DNA from: Bacteroidia bacterium
GTDB taxonomy: Bacteria > Bacteroidota > Bacteroidia > Chitinophagales > UBA2359
Direction of reading: 5' to 3'
NCBI GenBank assembly: GCA_030427245.1
Contig: JAUHXA010000033.1
Span: 1-64,000 of the forward strand
Length of the DNA stretch: 64,000 bases
Shown piece by piece: positions 27,627 through 38,470 of the stretch. Position 1 is the first letter of the stretch, and every line of letters begins with the position of its first letter. A program made the translations under genes and the position numbers. The notes under the pieces are model-generated. The model made no database searches and was not told the origin of the DNA. It was given only the letters and a program-made list of their open reading frames with translations.

Positions 27627-27884
27627 TTACTCCGCTTTCTTCGCCCCTTCTGTCAATACAATAATGTGATTGTTCAATACTTCTACAAAACCTGCTTTGA
27701 TATTCCATGTGAGAGAAGTACCATTTGTTGCACCATTCAATCGCAAAGCACCATTTTGCAGTGCTGCAATCAAAGGAGCGTGATTGTTCAATATTTCAAA
27801 AGAACCTCCCACACCTGGTAGTTGAACCCCACTTGCTTCGCCCTCATAAACCAATTTGTCGGGCGTTAATATTTCTACATTCAT
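27627..27884 (-). CDS. atpC: F-type ATP synthase epsilon subunit (short form)
   Basis: The 85-residue protein covers only the N-terminal beta-sandwich of the epsilon subunit (MNVEILTPDKLVYEGEA, GSFEILNNHAPLIAALQ, AGFVEVLNNHIIVLTE). The C-terminal two-helix domain that inhibits the rotor in Escherichia coli (about 139 residues in total) is absent. Short epsilons of this kind are normal in Bacteroidota. It follows atpD by 93 bp on the same strand. The other ATP synthase genes are not in the window, as is usual for the phylum. Confidence 0.95.
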   Translation of the reverse strand: MNVEILTPDKLVYEGEASGVQLPGVGGSFEILNNHAPLIAALQNGALRLNGATNGTSLTWNIKAGFVEVLNNHIIVLTEGAKKAE

Positions 27885-27897
27885 CTGATTTTTTATT

Positions 27898-27966
27898 TAG
27901 TGATTAGTGACTGGTAATTAGTGATGGGTGATTGGAATAATACAAATCACGAGTCACCAATCACCA
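27898..27966. repeat. Degenerate AGTGATT repeat with hairpin between atpD and atpC
   Basis: Several decayed units (TTAGTGATTAGTGACTGG, TTAGTGATGGGTGATTGG) are followed by inverted text. GGTGATTGG (27927-27935) and CCAATCACC (27957-27965) pair perfectly. It could reduce atpC expression relative to atpD or protect the 3' end of atpD mRNA. Confidence 0.6.
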
Positions 27967-27977
27967 ATATCTAAATT

Positions 27978-29816
<1,839 letters not shown>

Positions 29817-31880
29817 ATGAAGAAAATTACCAATATCTTACTAATCATTACTTGCCTATTAATGAGTGCAGAAGTAGCTTTTGCTCAATCTAATACTCTC
29901 AAAAAAGCAAATGATTTTTTTGAACAAGCTGAATACAGTAAATCAATAGAACTTTATGAAAAAGTTCTAAAGAAAAATGAAAGTGACAAAATAGCATTGG
30001 AGCAGATGGCTCATGCTTATCGCTTGATGAATCGCCTCGAAGAAGCGGAGCAATGGTATCAAAAAGCCATGATTTTTAACAGCAATAATCCATTGTTGAA
30101 ATTCCATTATGCTCAAACATTGATGACCAATGGAAAATATTTGGAAGCTGCTCAATATTTTGAAGAGTATGCCCAAAAAGTTCCGTATGACTCTCGAGGA
30201 AAAAGATTTGCAGAATCTTGTCGCAATATGAGCAATCAACAGCAAGATGCTTATATGTATCAATTGCAGAAAATTGCTTTCAATTCTCCTGCCTCCGATT
30301 TGAATCCTTCCTTTTACAATAATGGAATCTTATTTACCAATACTCAAGGAAGTCAAACAAATGTCTATTATACTCAAATGAGTAATCAACGCTTGATGAC
30401 TCCGAGTACATTTACAGGAATCAATCCCGACCATTTTACTGAAGGAGCTTTTTCTTTCAATAAAGCAGGTAATAAGGTGTACTTCTCCAGAAATGTTGGG
30501 AGAGAAAATGCCACCAGCCTTGTTCATCTAAAAATGTATGAAGCCGATTTGGTAAATGGGACATTTACCAACGTACAAGAGTTTTCCTTCAATAGCAATT
30601 TCTATTCTGTGGGTTATCCTTCTATTGCAGAAAATGGTCGAACCCTTTATTTTGCATCTGATATGCCTGGCGGATATGGAGGAAACGATTTGTATGTAAG
30701 CTATTACGAAAACGGTGCTTGGTCTAATCCTAAAAACTTAGGTAGCACCATCAATACCGAAGGAGACGAACAACAACCTTTTGTTCACCCCAACGGCTCT
30801 CTTTATTATACTTCAAATGGATTGGGAGGATTAGGAGGTTTTGACGTATTTGGTGCAACTACCATCAACAGCACCAAATGGAAAGTAGAAAACGTAGGCG
30901 CTCCTATCAACAGTTCAAGCGATGACTTTGGATTGATTTTATCAGGTGATTTTAGCTTGGGGTATTTCTCCTCCAATCGAAAAGGAGGAATAGGCAATTT
31001 TGACCTTTACCAAATAACCATTAATGAAGCCAAAGCTGCAGAAATGATGGCAAAAGCTACGGAACAATCTTCACTACATACTTTCCAGACCAACTATCTA
31101 AAGTCTAAAAACAAGGCTGAAAAAACAGCTGTGTACAGTAAATCGTTTTCTACCAAAGGTTTTTTCCTTCAAAAAGACCTAAAACTGGTACTTGTAGGAA
31201 TTGTCTTGAACAATGAAACCAAGGAACCTATTGAAGGAGCATTGGTTGTATTGGAAGATTTGGTTTCGTCGACCAAACAAGAGTTTATTACACAAAATGA
31301 CGGAAACTTCTACTTCAAGCTAGAAGCCGAAAGACAATACAAACTATCTAAGATGAATGAAAATGGGGTTGCAGAGTCTTTCAAAAATCTTTCTACCATC
31401 AATAAAGATGAAACACAAATCATCCATGCTATATTAGAAGGTTCTTCTGCAAATAAAGTAGTCAGACAAACGAATGAGAGTTCGTCTATTCAACAAGCCT
31501 TTGACCCCAATCCTGCAAATCCGAATACTGATACTGATACTTTCAAAACAAACGACTCTGTTGAACGCAGCATGAGTAGTACTTACAGCAATGGTTCGTA
31601 TTCAGATAGCCAACTTTACTTCAAAATTCAAATTGGAGCGTTCAGACAAAAATTGGACTATAATTCTAGCTTTTTGAATAAGGTAAAAGGAGAGGTTGAT
31701 ACAGAAAAAACACGCAATGGAATGATTCGTTATGTGATTGGAAAATTTGATAAGTTTGGAGATGCCGAACAATTTAGAATTCGACTCCTTCGCCAAGGTT
31801 ATACCAAAGCATTCGTAGCAGCCTACATCAACAATGTCCGCTTGGATATGCCCGTAGAAGAAGTGCTTCAACGCTACTAA
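29817..31880 (+). CDS. PorE-like periplasmic scaffold: TPR, WD40-like propeller, CRD and SPOR domain
   Basis: The 687-residue protein has a signal peptide (MKKITNILLIITCLLMSAEVA) and TPRs (about 28-140, SIELYEKVLKKNESDKIALE). A PD40-type beta-propeller follows (about 150-405) with repeats such as RTLYFASDMPGGYGGNDLY and GYFSSNRKGGIGNFDLY. A carboxypeptidase-regulatory-like domain (about 460-545) contains GIVLNNETKEPIEGALV and DGNFYFKLE. A SPOR domain (about 615-687) starts at YFKIQIGAF. The first three parts match PorE of the type IX secretion system, which normally ends in an OmpA domain. Here SPOR, which binds glycan strands lacking stem peptides, replaces it. The protein probably links an outer-membrane machine to the wall. 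A terminator follows. Confidence 0.85.
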   Translation: MKKITNILLIITCLLMSAEVAFAQSNTLKKANDFFEQAEYSKSIELYEKVLKKNESDKIALEQMAHAYRLMNRLEEAEQWYQKAMIFNSNNPLLKFHYAQTLMTNGKYLEAAQYFEEYAQKVPYDSRGKRFAESCRNMSNQQQDAYMYQLQKIAFNSPASDLNPSFYNNGILFTNTQGSQTNVYYTQMSNQRLMTPSTFTGINPDHFTEGAFSFNKAGNKVYFSRNVGRENATSLVHLKMYEADLVNGTFTNVQEFSFNSNFYSVGYPSIAENGRTLYFASDMPGGYGGNDLYVSYYENGAWSNPKNLGSTINTEGDEQQPFVHPNGSLYYTSNGLGGLGGFDVFGATTINSTKWKVENVGAPINSSSDDFGLILSGDFSLGYFSSNRKGGIGNFDLYQITINEAKAAEMMAKATEQSSLHTFQTNYLKSKNKAEKTAVYSKSFSTKGFFLQKDLKLVLVGIVLNNETKEPIEGALVVLEDLVSSTKQEFITQNDGNFYFKLEAERQYKLSKMNENGVAESFKNLSTINKDETQIIHAILEGSSANKVVRQTNESSSIQQAFDPNPANPNTDTDTFKTNDSVERSMSSTYSNGSYSDSQLYFKIQIGAFRQKLDYNSSFLNKVKGEVDTEKTRNGMIRYVIGKFDKFGDAEQFRIRLLRQGYTKAFVAAYINNVRLDMPVEEVLQRY

Positions 31881-31900
31881 TATTCAACAAAACCTGATAT

Positions 31901-31943
31901 AAAAAAAGACTGTTATCTCTTGTTAGATAACAGTCTTTTTTTT
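31901..31943. terminator. Bidirectional rho-independent terminator
   Basis: AAAAAAAGACTGTTATCT and AGATAACAGTCTTTTTTTT form a long stem with a five- to six-base loop. It lies between the convergent PorE-like and Hsp20 genes and can serve both. Confidence 0.88.
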
Positions 31944-31959
31944 ATACTGACACTTCTGC

Positions 31960-32397
31960 CTAAAAAATATCTATTTTATGACCATCACTTTCCCTCGCTT
32001 CCTCTTTTTTGAGCAGGGTAATCTCCAATATACCATTCTCGTAAGCAGCACTAATCAGAGCAGGATCTACCGATTCTGGAATACCAAATGCACGTTTGAA
32101 GGAATGATAACTAAATTCCTGTTGTACATACTTCAATCCTTGCTGTTCGGCAGTCAAAGCTTTTTCAACTCCAACCATCAACGCTCCATCTTTGATGCTT
32201 AATTGAAAATCTTTTTTTTCCATCCCAGGAGCGGCCACCATGACAACAAATCGGTCTCCCTTTTCTACAATATTGATAGCAGGAGCTTTTGTACCAATAT
32301 CAGCCGAAGACAGTGAACCTACCAAACCTTCGATTTCTTTGCCCAAATTACCTGCAATGTCTGTTATAAAATCTGTTCCTTTTTTAAAAAAATCCAT
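31960..32397 (-). CDS. Hsp20-type small heat-shock protein
   Basis: The 145-residue protein has a short variable N-terminus and an alpha-crystallin domain (about 45-140): INIVEKGDRFVVMVAAPGMEKKDFQLSI is followed by the family signature AAYENGILEITLLKKEE. Such proteins hold unfolding proteins in the cytoplasm for refolding by DnaK/ClpB. ATG 32397 is preferred because it starts MDFFKKGTDF; nine extra codons upstream are also open. A heat-inducible promoter could not be identified. Confidence 0.9.
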   Translation of the reverse strand: MDFFKKGTDFITDIAGNLGKEIEGLVGSLSSADIGTKAPAINIVEKGDRFVVMVAAPGMEKKDFQLSIKDGALMVGVEKALTAEQQGLKYVQQEFSYHSFKRAFGIPESVDPALISAAYENGILEITLLKKEEARESDGHKIDIF

Positions 32398-32584
32398 TTC
32401 ACTGGTTTTAATATTGTTAAACAAAAAATACCATTCAACTTATTAAGATAAAATCACTTCAAATAGTTCTCAAATATTGAAGGAAAATATTTTTTTAGAA
32501 TTTAGAACAGGAGAATTGAAAACAAAAAAACAGGACGCAAACTATTTAATTTCTATATAAATTCTGACAGACAAGCAGTTAAGT
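32398..32584. other. AT-rich spacer upstream of Hsp20
   Basis: No gene is seen. It carries the leftward Hsp20 promoter (not resolved) and ends in the TAAGT target site of the 119-bp element, copy 2. Confidence 0.35.
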
Positions 32585-32703
32585 AAAAAAGAAAAAATAA
32601 CTTCCCGACCGATATTCCCCTTTTGAAAAGCCTGCCCCGATTTCTCGGTGGGGGTTGGGGTATGTTAGCAAAAGAAAACGGGGAGTTATTTTTTTACCGT
32701 TAC
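32585..32703. mobile_element. 119-bp MITE-like inverted-repeat element, copy 2
   Basis: Same ends and length as copy 1, flanked by a perfect 5-bp duplication TAAGT (32580-32584 and 32704-32708). The arms differ from copy 1 (AAAAAATAACTTCCCG and CGGGGAGTTATTTTTT), but one T-A pair is replaced by C-G and one A.G mismatch by C-G, so the stem is kept. Orientation is as in the other copies. Confidence 0.85.
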
Positions 32704-32898
32704 TAAGTCTGCTTATCTACATCTTATTTTTATCTTCCCATGTATTCAAGCCTTCCAAATCAGACTAAAATTTAACTTATCATGGCATGAAATTTGCAAA
32801 ATTCACTTCATACGGATACCTTATCAATAAGGTTTCAAAAACAGAGCATTATTTTGAAGAATTTTACATTCTTTCCATACACCAGACGACAACACACC

Positions 32899-33645
32899 AT
32901 GAAAAAACTGCTTTACATCATCACCGCCCTTATTCTATTCAGTTCATGTGAAAAAAATACGATTTCACCTGATGAAAACCCACTTTTGAGTGAGCGACAA
33001 AACTGCGAACAATCTGATTTGGTAAAAAATATCTATGCTGCTGATGCTGCAAAGTTGGCAGTAGAATTGATGAAGCACGACGAAATCAATATTTCAAATA
33101 TTCAAATTCCTGTTGAATATTATCAACAAGCAATGGATGCCCTAATGGTTGTTTACAATGCCAAAGACATCGAAGCCCGTGATTTGGTCATTGACACCTA
33201 CAATATTCACACCTTGCCAAGTCCCAGCCGCTTCATGGTCAGCCTCAATACTGCTTACCCTTGGACGAGCAATTGGATACACGGAAATCCCAAAACAGGC
33301 AATGATACTGTTGACCAACTATTGCAGAATAATAACATTAAAGTAGTGGAATATTTCAACTTTATCAAAACCGTTGTTTTAGAAGTCCAATCCCCTATCA
33401 ATACTGCTGCTTTGTTGAATACCTTGACCAGCATTGGCGGTATCGAACGTGTAGAATATGAACAAACTTCTGGGGATGGAAACGATATTGAAGTTCGCGT
33501 TTTTGAAGACTATTTGGAAATGACTTATAGCCTAGGGTATGGCGACTGTCCATCTGGCTGTCGGTTCAGAACTTACTGGCAATTCAAAGTTTACCCCGAT
33601 TGCAGCATTGAATATGTTGGTGAATTTGGTGACCCAGCACCTTAA
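32899..33645 (+). CDS. Lipoprotein of unknown function
   Basis: The 248-residue product has a lipoprotein signal (KKLLYIITALILFSSC). A helical segment follows (KLAVELMKHDEINISNIQIPVEYY, about 45-85), then an alternating region with LPSPSRFMVSLNTAYPW and an inhibitor-I9-like ferredoxin fold around VVLEVQSPINTAALLNTL, and a Cys pair near the end (YGDCPSGCRFRTYW). The ATG at 32899 is chosen because the signal peptide begins there; 35 codons upstream are open but not signal-like. A promoter-like TTTG is upstream. I do not recognise the family. Confidence 0.72.
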   Translation: MKKLLYIITALILFSSCEKNTISPDENPLLSERQNCEQSDLVKNIYAADAAKLAVELMKHDEINISNIQIPVEYYQQAMDALMVVYNAKDIEARDLVIDTYNIHTLPSPSRFMVSLNTAYPWTSNWIHGNPKTGNDTVDQLLQNNNIKVVEYFNFIKTVVLEVQSPINTAALLNTLTSIGGIERVEYEQTSGDGNDIEVRVFEDYLEMTYSLGYGDCPSGCRFRTYWQFKVYPDCSIEYVGEFGDPAP

Positions 33646-33647
33646 TA

Positions 33648-33743
33648 GAGACCGTTTTACTGTGAAATAATCGCTTCGCCGTAAGACATAAGACCGCTCG
33701 GCTGTGAGAAACGAGAGATACAATACTCACAGCGAAACGGTCT
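33648..33743. repeat. Inverted/direct repeat of GACCGTTTCGCTGTGA units
   Basis: GACCGTTTTACTGTGA (33649-33664) and TCACAGCGAAACGGTC (33727-33742) are inverted and match at 14 of 16 positions. A third related unit, GACCGCTCGGCTGTGA, lies between them in direct orientation. It sits between convergent genes and may act as a terminator or be a palindromic repeat element. Confidence 0.65.
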
Positions 33744-33762
33744 TGCCTCTTACTTTCTACTT

Positions 33763-35700
33763 CTAATAGGCAAACTCCCACACCGTTTTGTAGCTTTCAA
33801 TCATCTCTGCATACTCCAAAAATTGCTTGTAAAAATCGTTTTGGGCAATCGTAGCACTATCGCCCACGACCACCAGTTTTTTCTTTGCACGGGTCATCGC
33901 CACATTCATTCGGCGAATGTCCTTCAAAAAACCAATCTCCCCATCGGGATTGCTCCGCACCAAACTGATGCCAATTACATCCCTCTCCTGTCCCTGAAAA
34001 CCATCTACGGTTTTCACCGAAATATTTTTTTGGTATTTCTCCAATAATGGATAATCGCTCAATTGGTCGGTCAAAAACTCCACCTGTGCCATATAAGGCG
34101 AAATAATTCCAACACTCACCGCCTGCACTTCTTCCATCGGCAAAGCCACTTCCATCTGCTCATACAATTGGTGAATGTACTTCAACAACAAGTGAGCCTC
34201 TTGCGGATTGTACTTACTCAAGCTGCTGGACTTCACCACCTCCTCATAACCACTTCCAGCCGTATCAATAAAGTCCAAAGGCTTCTGAAGTAAAAAAGCC
34301 TCTGCAGAATTAGACAAAACATGGTGTCGCACACTTTCAGCAGCTTTGAGGCGATTCTGGTAAAACACATCACTCGAAAAATCCATAATGCGTTCATTCA
34401 TTCGGTATTGCGTTTCGAGCATCTCCCCTATCTTCAATCGCTTCACACACTTCTCAAACAATGACACATCAAAATCTCCTCTTTTTGCCTCCAATGACTT
34501 GACCGTTGGCGGCAACTGAAAATGGTCTCCTGCAAAAACTACTCGTTTGGCTCGGCTAATCGGAATCCAAGTAGCAGGTTCGAGAGCTTGCCCTGCTTCG
34601 TCAATAAAAACCGTATCATACAACTGAAAGCGCAACATCGCCTGAGCTGAACCCACCAAAGTAGCCGTAATCACCTCTGCTTTTTGCAGCACATTGTTCA
34701 ATATGTATTTTTCAATATTTCGAGCTTCGTAAAACATGTCCTTCGCCTCCTTCAATGCGTTTCGCCGAGCTTCTCTATCTTCCGCATTGAAAGTTCGCTT
34801 GTACTTCAATGCCTTCTGCTTCAATTTGTGGGCATCTTTTCGGAGTTGTTTCATGCGCTTGTAGTCGGGATGTGACTCCACCCTTGCGTCAAAAGTATGC
34901 TCCCAAAGGCTTTGGTCCACCCTTGCAGGATGTCCCATTCGGACGACATGAATCCCATATTCCACCAGTTTTTCAGTAAGCAAATCTACCGCCGTATTGC
35001 TCGGTGCAGCCACCAATATTTGACTCTGTTCGTGCATACTGTGGCGAATCGCTCGTATCAAAGTCGTCGTTTTGCCTGTACCCGGAGGACCATGCACAAT
35101 CGCTACATCTCTCGCTGAGGTGATGTGCGAAACGGCTTTGTTTTGGGATTCGTTGAGTTCGGGGAAGTTGATTTGGTAAGTCAGTTTTTCGAAATAGGGC
35201 TTTTGGTAGCCCAAAATAATTTCCCGCAGTTCTGCCAATCTGTCGTCTTTGGCAACCAATAGGCGATTGAGGGCATATTCCATTTCCTTGTAAGTTGTTT
35301 CGTCATAGAGCAAATCCAAACCCAAATTGCCATCGTCTATCCAATCAGGCAGTGAATCAGTTTTGATAACCAATTGAAGGTCGTTTCTCCTCACCCGCTT
35401 GATGACTCCCTCCAACATTTTGTCTCGCCTTCCCTCTGCATTGTTGATAAACAATGCCGCACTTTGCCCTTGACTGAATTTGTGTCCACCTTCTCCTTTG
35501 GTTCGCTCAATGTCCAAAATCAACTGCTCTCCAATGCCGATTTCTTCGTGCGTAATCACCACAGGATGCCAAGTGATTCCCTTCGCCCGCCTTTCCTCCA
35601 ATGATACATTGTCCAATATCTCCTGACTCCTTCTTACTTCCTCTGCTCGCTCCAGACGTATCATTCGGAGCAGGTGATTGATTTCGGTTTTGCTGTTCAT
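33763..35700 (-). CDS. SF1 DNA/RNA helicase (IGHMBP2/Upf1-like)
   Basis: The 645-residue helicase has all SF1B motifs: motif I VHGPPGTGKTTTLIRAI, Ia LVAAPSNTAVDLLTEKL, II VFIDEAGQALEPATW, III VFAGDHFQLPPT, V VKTVDGFQGQERDVIGIS and VI NVAMTRAKKKLVVVGD. The N-terminal 180 residues form a beta-barrel-containing region as in IGHMBP2-like proteins. It unwinds DNA or RNA 5'-3'. The start MNSKTEINHLLRMIRLE at 35700 matches relatives; 24 further in-frame codons upstream reach into the 169-bp repeat. It is a general housekeeping type rather than a Cas helicase, though it is the nearest gene to the CRISPR locus on that side. Confidence 0.93.
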   Translation of the reverse strand: MNSKTEINHLLRMIRLERAEEVRRSQEILDNVSLEERRAKGITWHPVVITHEEIGIGEQLILDIERTKGEGGHKFSQGQSAALFINNAEGRRDKMLEGVIKRVRRNDLQLVIKTDSLPDWIDDGNLGLDLLYDETTYKEMEYALNRLLVAKDDRLAELREIILGYQKPYFEKLTYQINFPELNESQNKAVSHITSARDVAIVHGPPGTGKTTTLIRAIRHSMHEQSQILVAAPSNTAVDLLTEKLVEYGIHVVRMGHPARVDQSLWEHTFDARVESHPDYKRMKQLRKDAHKLKQKALKYKRTFNAEDREARRNALKEAKDMFYEARNIEKYILNNVLQKAEVITATLVGSAQAMLRFQLYDTVFIDEAGQALEPATWIPISRAKRVVFAGDHFQLPPTVKSLEAKRGDFDVSLFEKCVKRLKIGEMLETQYRMNERIMDFSSDVFYQNRLKAAESVRHHVLSNSAEAFLLQKPLDFIDTAGSGYEEVVKSSSLSKYNPQEAHLLLKYIHQLYEQMEVALPMEEVQAVSVGIISPYMAQVEFLTDQLSDYPLLEKYQKNISVKTVDGFQGQERDVIGISLVRSNPDGEIGFLKDIRRMNVAMTRAKKKLVVVGDSATIAQNDFYKQFLEYAEMIESYKTVWEFAY

Positions 35701-35749
35701 TTGTGTTTTTTGTTGGATTGAAGGGCAAATATAGTTCAACTTTTTAGTG

Positions 35750-36484
35750 AAACTCCCGAGAAATCGGGACAAGTTTTGACAACGGTTGAAAACCTTGTCA
35801 ACAGTTGAATGGCATTTTTGAACGAAGAGGTGGAGAGACGCAGAGCTTTTCTTTTTGTGTATTTGTCATTCCGTAGGAATCTCGTTGGGTAGATACTCTA
35901 AATTGGGAAAATGGGCAGAAACTCCCGAGAAATCGAGACAAGTTTTGACAACGGTTGAAAACCTTGTCAACAGTTGAATGGCATTTTTGAACGAAGAGGT
36001 AGAGAGACACAGAGTTTTCCTTTTTGTGTATTTGTCATTCCGTAGGAATCTCGTTGGGTAGGTACTCTAAATTGGGAAAACGGGCAGAAACTCCCGAGAA
36101 ATCGAGACAAGTTTTGACAACGGTTGAAAACCTTGTCAACAGTTGAATGGCATTTTTGAACGAAGAGGTGGAGAGACACAGAGTTTTCCTTTTTGTGTAT
36201 TTGTCATTCCGTAGGAATCTCGTTGGGTAGATACTCTAAATTGGGAAAATGGGCAGAAACTCCCGAGAAATCGAGACAAGTTTTGACAACGGTTGAAAAC
36301 CTTGTCAACAGTTGAATGGCATTTTTGAATGTAGAGACGGAGAGATGCAGAGTTTTCCTTTTTGTGTATTTGTCATTCCGTAGGAATCTCGTTGGGTAGA
36401 TACTCTAAATTGGGAAAATGGGCAGAAACTCCCGAGAAATCGGGACAAGTTTTGACAACGGTTGAAAACCTTGTCAACAGTTGA
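35750..36484. repeat. 169-bp tandem repeat, 4.35 copies
   Basis: Units start at 35750, 35919, 36088 and 36257, with a partial one at 36426. Each contains a hairpin CCCGAGAAATCGGG (reduced to TCGAG in the inner units), a second imperfect stem TTGACAACGGTT / AACCTTGTCAA and the text TTTGTCATTCCGTAGGAATC. Unit length is exactly 169 each time, and 169 is not a multiple of three, so the short minus-strand frames seen across units are not genes. Confidence 0.93.
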
Positions 36485-36542
36485 ACGAACACCTTCATTT
36501 GAAACAACAACCTCACTAAAAAATGCCCTACTAACTGTTACC

Positions 36543-36591
36543 AAAAAAATACCCCCATCTTTCTACCTGAAAAATGGGGGTATTTTTTTAA
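36543..36591. terminator. Strong bidirectional terminator between tandem repeat and CRISPR array
   Basis: AAAAAAATACCCCCAT and ATGGGGGTATTTTTTT form a perfect stem with flanking A- and T-runs. A minus-strand CRISPR transcript from the inferred leader on the right would end here, just past the oldest repeat. Confidence 0.88.
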
Positions 36592-36669
36592 CCTTATAGT
36601 CACTTGAATCAAATAATTATACGTAGAGACGCTTTATTGAAGCATCCTTAAATTCTTGATTCTTCAACA

Positions 36670-38185
36670 ATCACAGTCCTACCTCTACTTAGCTATGGTT
36701 CTGACTAACCACTTTACTGATGGCAAAACAAATAAATGGGTCGCAGTCCTACCTCTACTTAGCTATGGCTCTGACTTTTCGACTCTATTTCAATGGTGTT
36801 GCATATGTGTCGCAGTCCTACCTCTACTTAGCTATGGCTCTGACTCCTATCAAAATCAAAACTGGCGACAACTCTGACTGTCGCAGTCCTACCTCTACTT
36901 AGCTATGGCTCTGACCGGTCTAAATAATTTCTCTATGGCCCAAAATATGGTCGCAGTCCTACCTCTACTTAGCTATGGCTCTGACCGGATTTCGCAGGGA
37001 GACACTTTTTCATAAAATGTCGCAGTCCTACCTCTACTTAGCTATGGCTCTGACACAGTATTTAATTTTTTGCAATGGCGTTTCGCAATGTCGCAGTCCT
37101 ACCTCTACTTAGCTATGGCTCTGACTTAAAACACAAAAAATTCTTTACCATGCAGCACTGTCGCAGTCCTACCTCTACTTAGCTATGGCTCTGACTTAAA
37201 AAACTATTGCTTTTTATCATCTTCAGCCTAGTCGCAGTCCTACCTCTACTTAGCTATGGCTCTGACGTAATGAAAATAGATGGCGATGATGGTGATGAAA
37301 TGTCGCAGTCCTACCTCTACTTAGCTATGGCTCTGACATCTCAAAAAACAAGGCATAACGATTATTGAGGACTGTCGCAGTCCTACCTCTACTTAGCTAT
37401 GGCTCTGACTATTGTGATGCTCCTCTCAAATCAGACCGATATAGTCGCAGTCCTACCTCTACTTAGCTATGGCTCTGACACCATACAAAACTGAAGACAA
37501 CAACTATTTCAAAATGTCGCAGTCCTACCTCTACTTAGCTATGGCTCTGACCGAGACAGGGTTCAGGGTGAAGACCCAATGTTGTGTCGCAGTCCTACCT
37601 CTACTTAGCTATGGCTCTGACTACTTAAATATTAGTGCCTTATGAAAAATTCAAATTGTCGCAGTCCTACCTCTACTTAGCTATGGCTCTGACTTTAAAC
37701 CTTTTAATTTTTTTAAATGAGCAACCGAGTCGCAGTCCTACCTCTACTTAGCTATGGCTCTGACTTGATTATGAATTAGAAATTGAAGAACCAAAAGTGT
37801 CGCAGTCCTACCTCTACTTAGCTATGGCTCTGACAATACCAAAGATGGATGATTTTCACCGTCTAAGATGTCGCAGTCCTACCTCTACTTAGCTATGGCT
37901 CTGACTTTACCCCAAAGACCGATTTAGATTGTCTTAACTGGTCGCAGTCCTACCTCTACTTAGCTATGGCTCTGACAATAAGTATAATTATGAGTTATCA
38001 AGCTCACATGTCGCAGTCCTACCTCTACTTAGCTATGGCTCTGACAAAAACGATAAAGTATGGTAACATTAGAAGAAATGTCGCAGTCCTACCTCTACTT
38101 AGCTATGGCTCTGACATTATCAAATTTTTTTAAGAATTATGTTGAAAGTGTCGCAGTCCTACCTCTACTTAGCTATGGCTCTGAC
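36670..38185 (-). CRISPR. CRISPR array: 22 repeats of 36 bp, 21 spacers of 33-36 bp, no cas genes in window
   Basis: Repeats start at 36670, 36740, 36809, 36880, 36950, 37019, 37090 and so on to 38150. On the + strand each begins GTCGCAGTCCTACCTCTA and ends CTTAGCTATGGCTCTGAC. Twenty-one copies are identical. The first (36670-36705) has three changes (positions 1, 4 and 28), which marks the old, leader-distal end. The leader should therefore lie right of 38185 and transcription run leftwards to the terminator at 36543-36591. Spacers are all different and vary from 33 to 36 bp, more like type I/III than the constant 30 bp of most type II or VI arrays in this phylum. No cas1, cas2 or effector gene lies within 25 kb right or 36 kb left. 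Subtype is not assigned. Confidence 0.97.
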
Positions 38186-38470
38186 CCTGCACCTCTCTTA
38201 TCTTCTTCAAATTCAGTCAGATACAGCGATTTTTCTGTAATTTAACAAACGGCTTTTTTCCCTTTGCGTTTCAAAGCACCATTGTTATGTGCAGGCAAAA
38301 TAGTCAAGCTTTTCATTAAATATTTTTTATCTTAAAGCGTAAATACAAACATATAAAAACAAAAACTCCTAATAAAACAGTGATAGTCAAAAAGAAGTAC
38401 AGCACGAATAAACACTTACTATACAATTGCTCTAATTCAAACAAACAAGTGTGGAATTAACTTTATAAGT
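38186..38470 (-). promoter_or_regulatory. Inferred CRISPR leader with candidate promoter
   Basis: AT-rich sequence abuts the conserved end of the array. A minus-strand -7 box TATGTTTG (38346-38353) points to the array. GTCAGATACAGCGA at 38216-38229 partly resembles the reverse complement of the repeat start. The assignment rests on repeat decay at the other end. Confidence 0.5.
38242..38316 (-). CDS. Possible 24-residue peptide in the CRISPR leader
   Basis: An ATG at 38316 opens a short frame (MKSLTILPAHNNGALKRKGK, then KAVC and a stop), basic at the C-terminus. It lies 30 bp behind the candidate -7 box and 56 bp before the last repeat. There is no clear ribosome site. It could be a leader peptide, the remnant of a gene, or chance. 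Confidence 0.25.
   Translation of the reverse strand: MKSLTILPAHNNGALKRKGKKAVC

Noticed and set aside
33763-35700. SF1 helicase as a possible CRISPR-associated helicase
   Set aside because: Motifs and N-terminal region are those of the general IGHMBP2/Upf1 type; no Cas3 HD domain, Cas4 or Csf4-like features are present.
35798-36544. Three similar 70-79-codon minus-strand frames across the 169-bp repeats
   Set aside because: They are the same repeat read again in shifting phase; the 169-bp period is not a multiple of three and there is no start signal or domain.
36656-38245. Short plus-strand frames through the CRISPR array
   Set aside because: They are translations of the CRISPR repeats (SQSYLYLAMALT...) and spacers, not genes.
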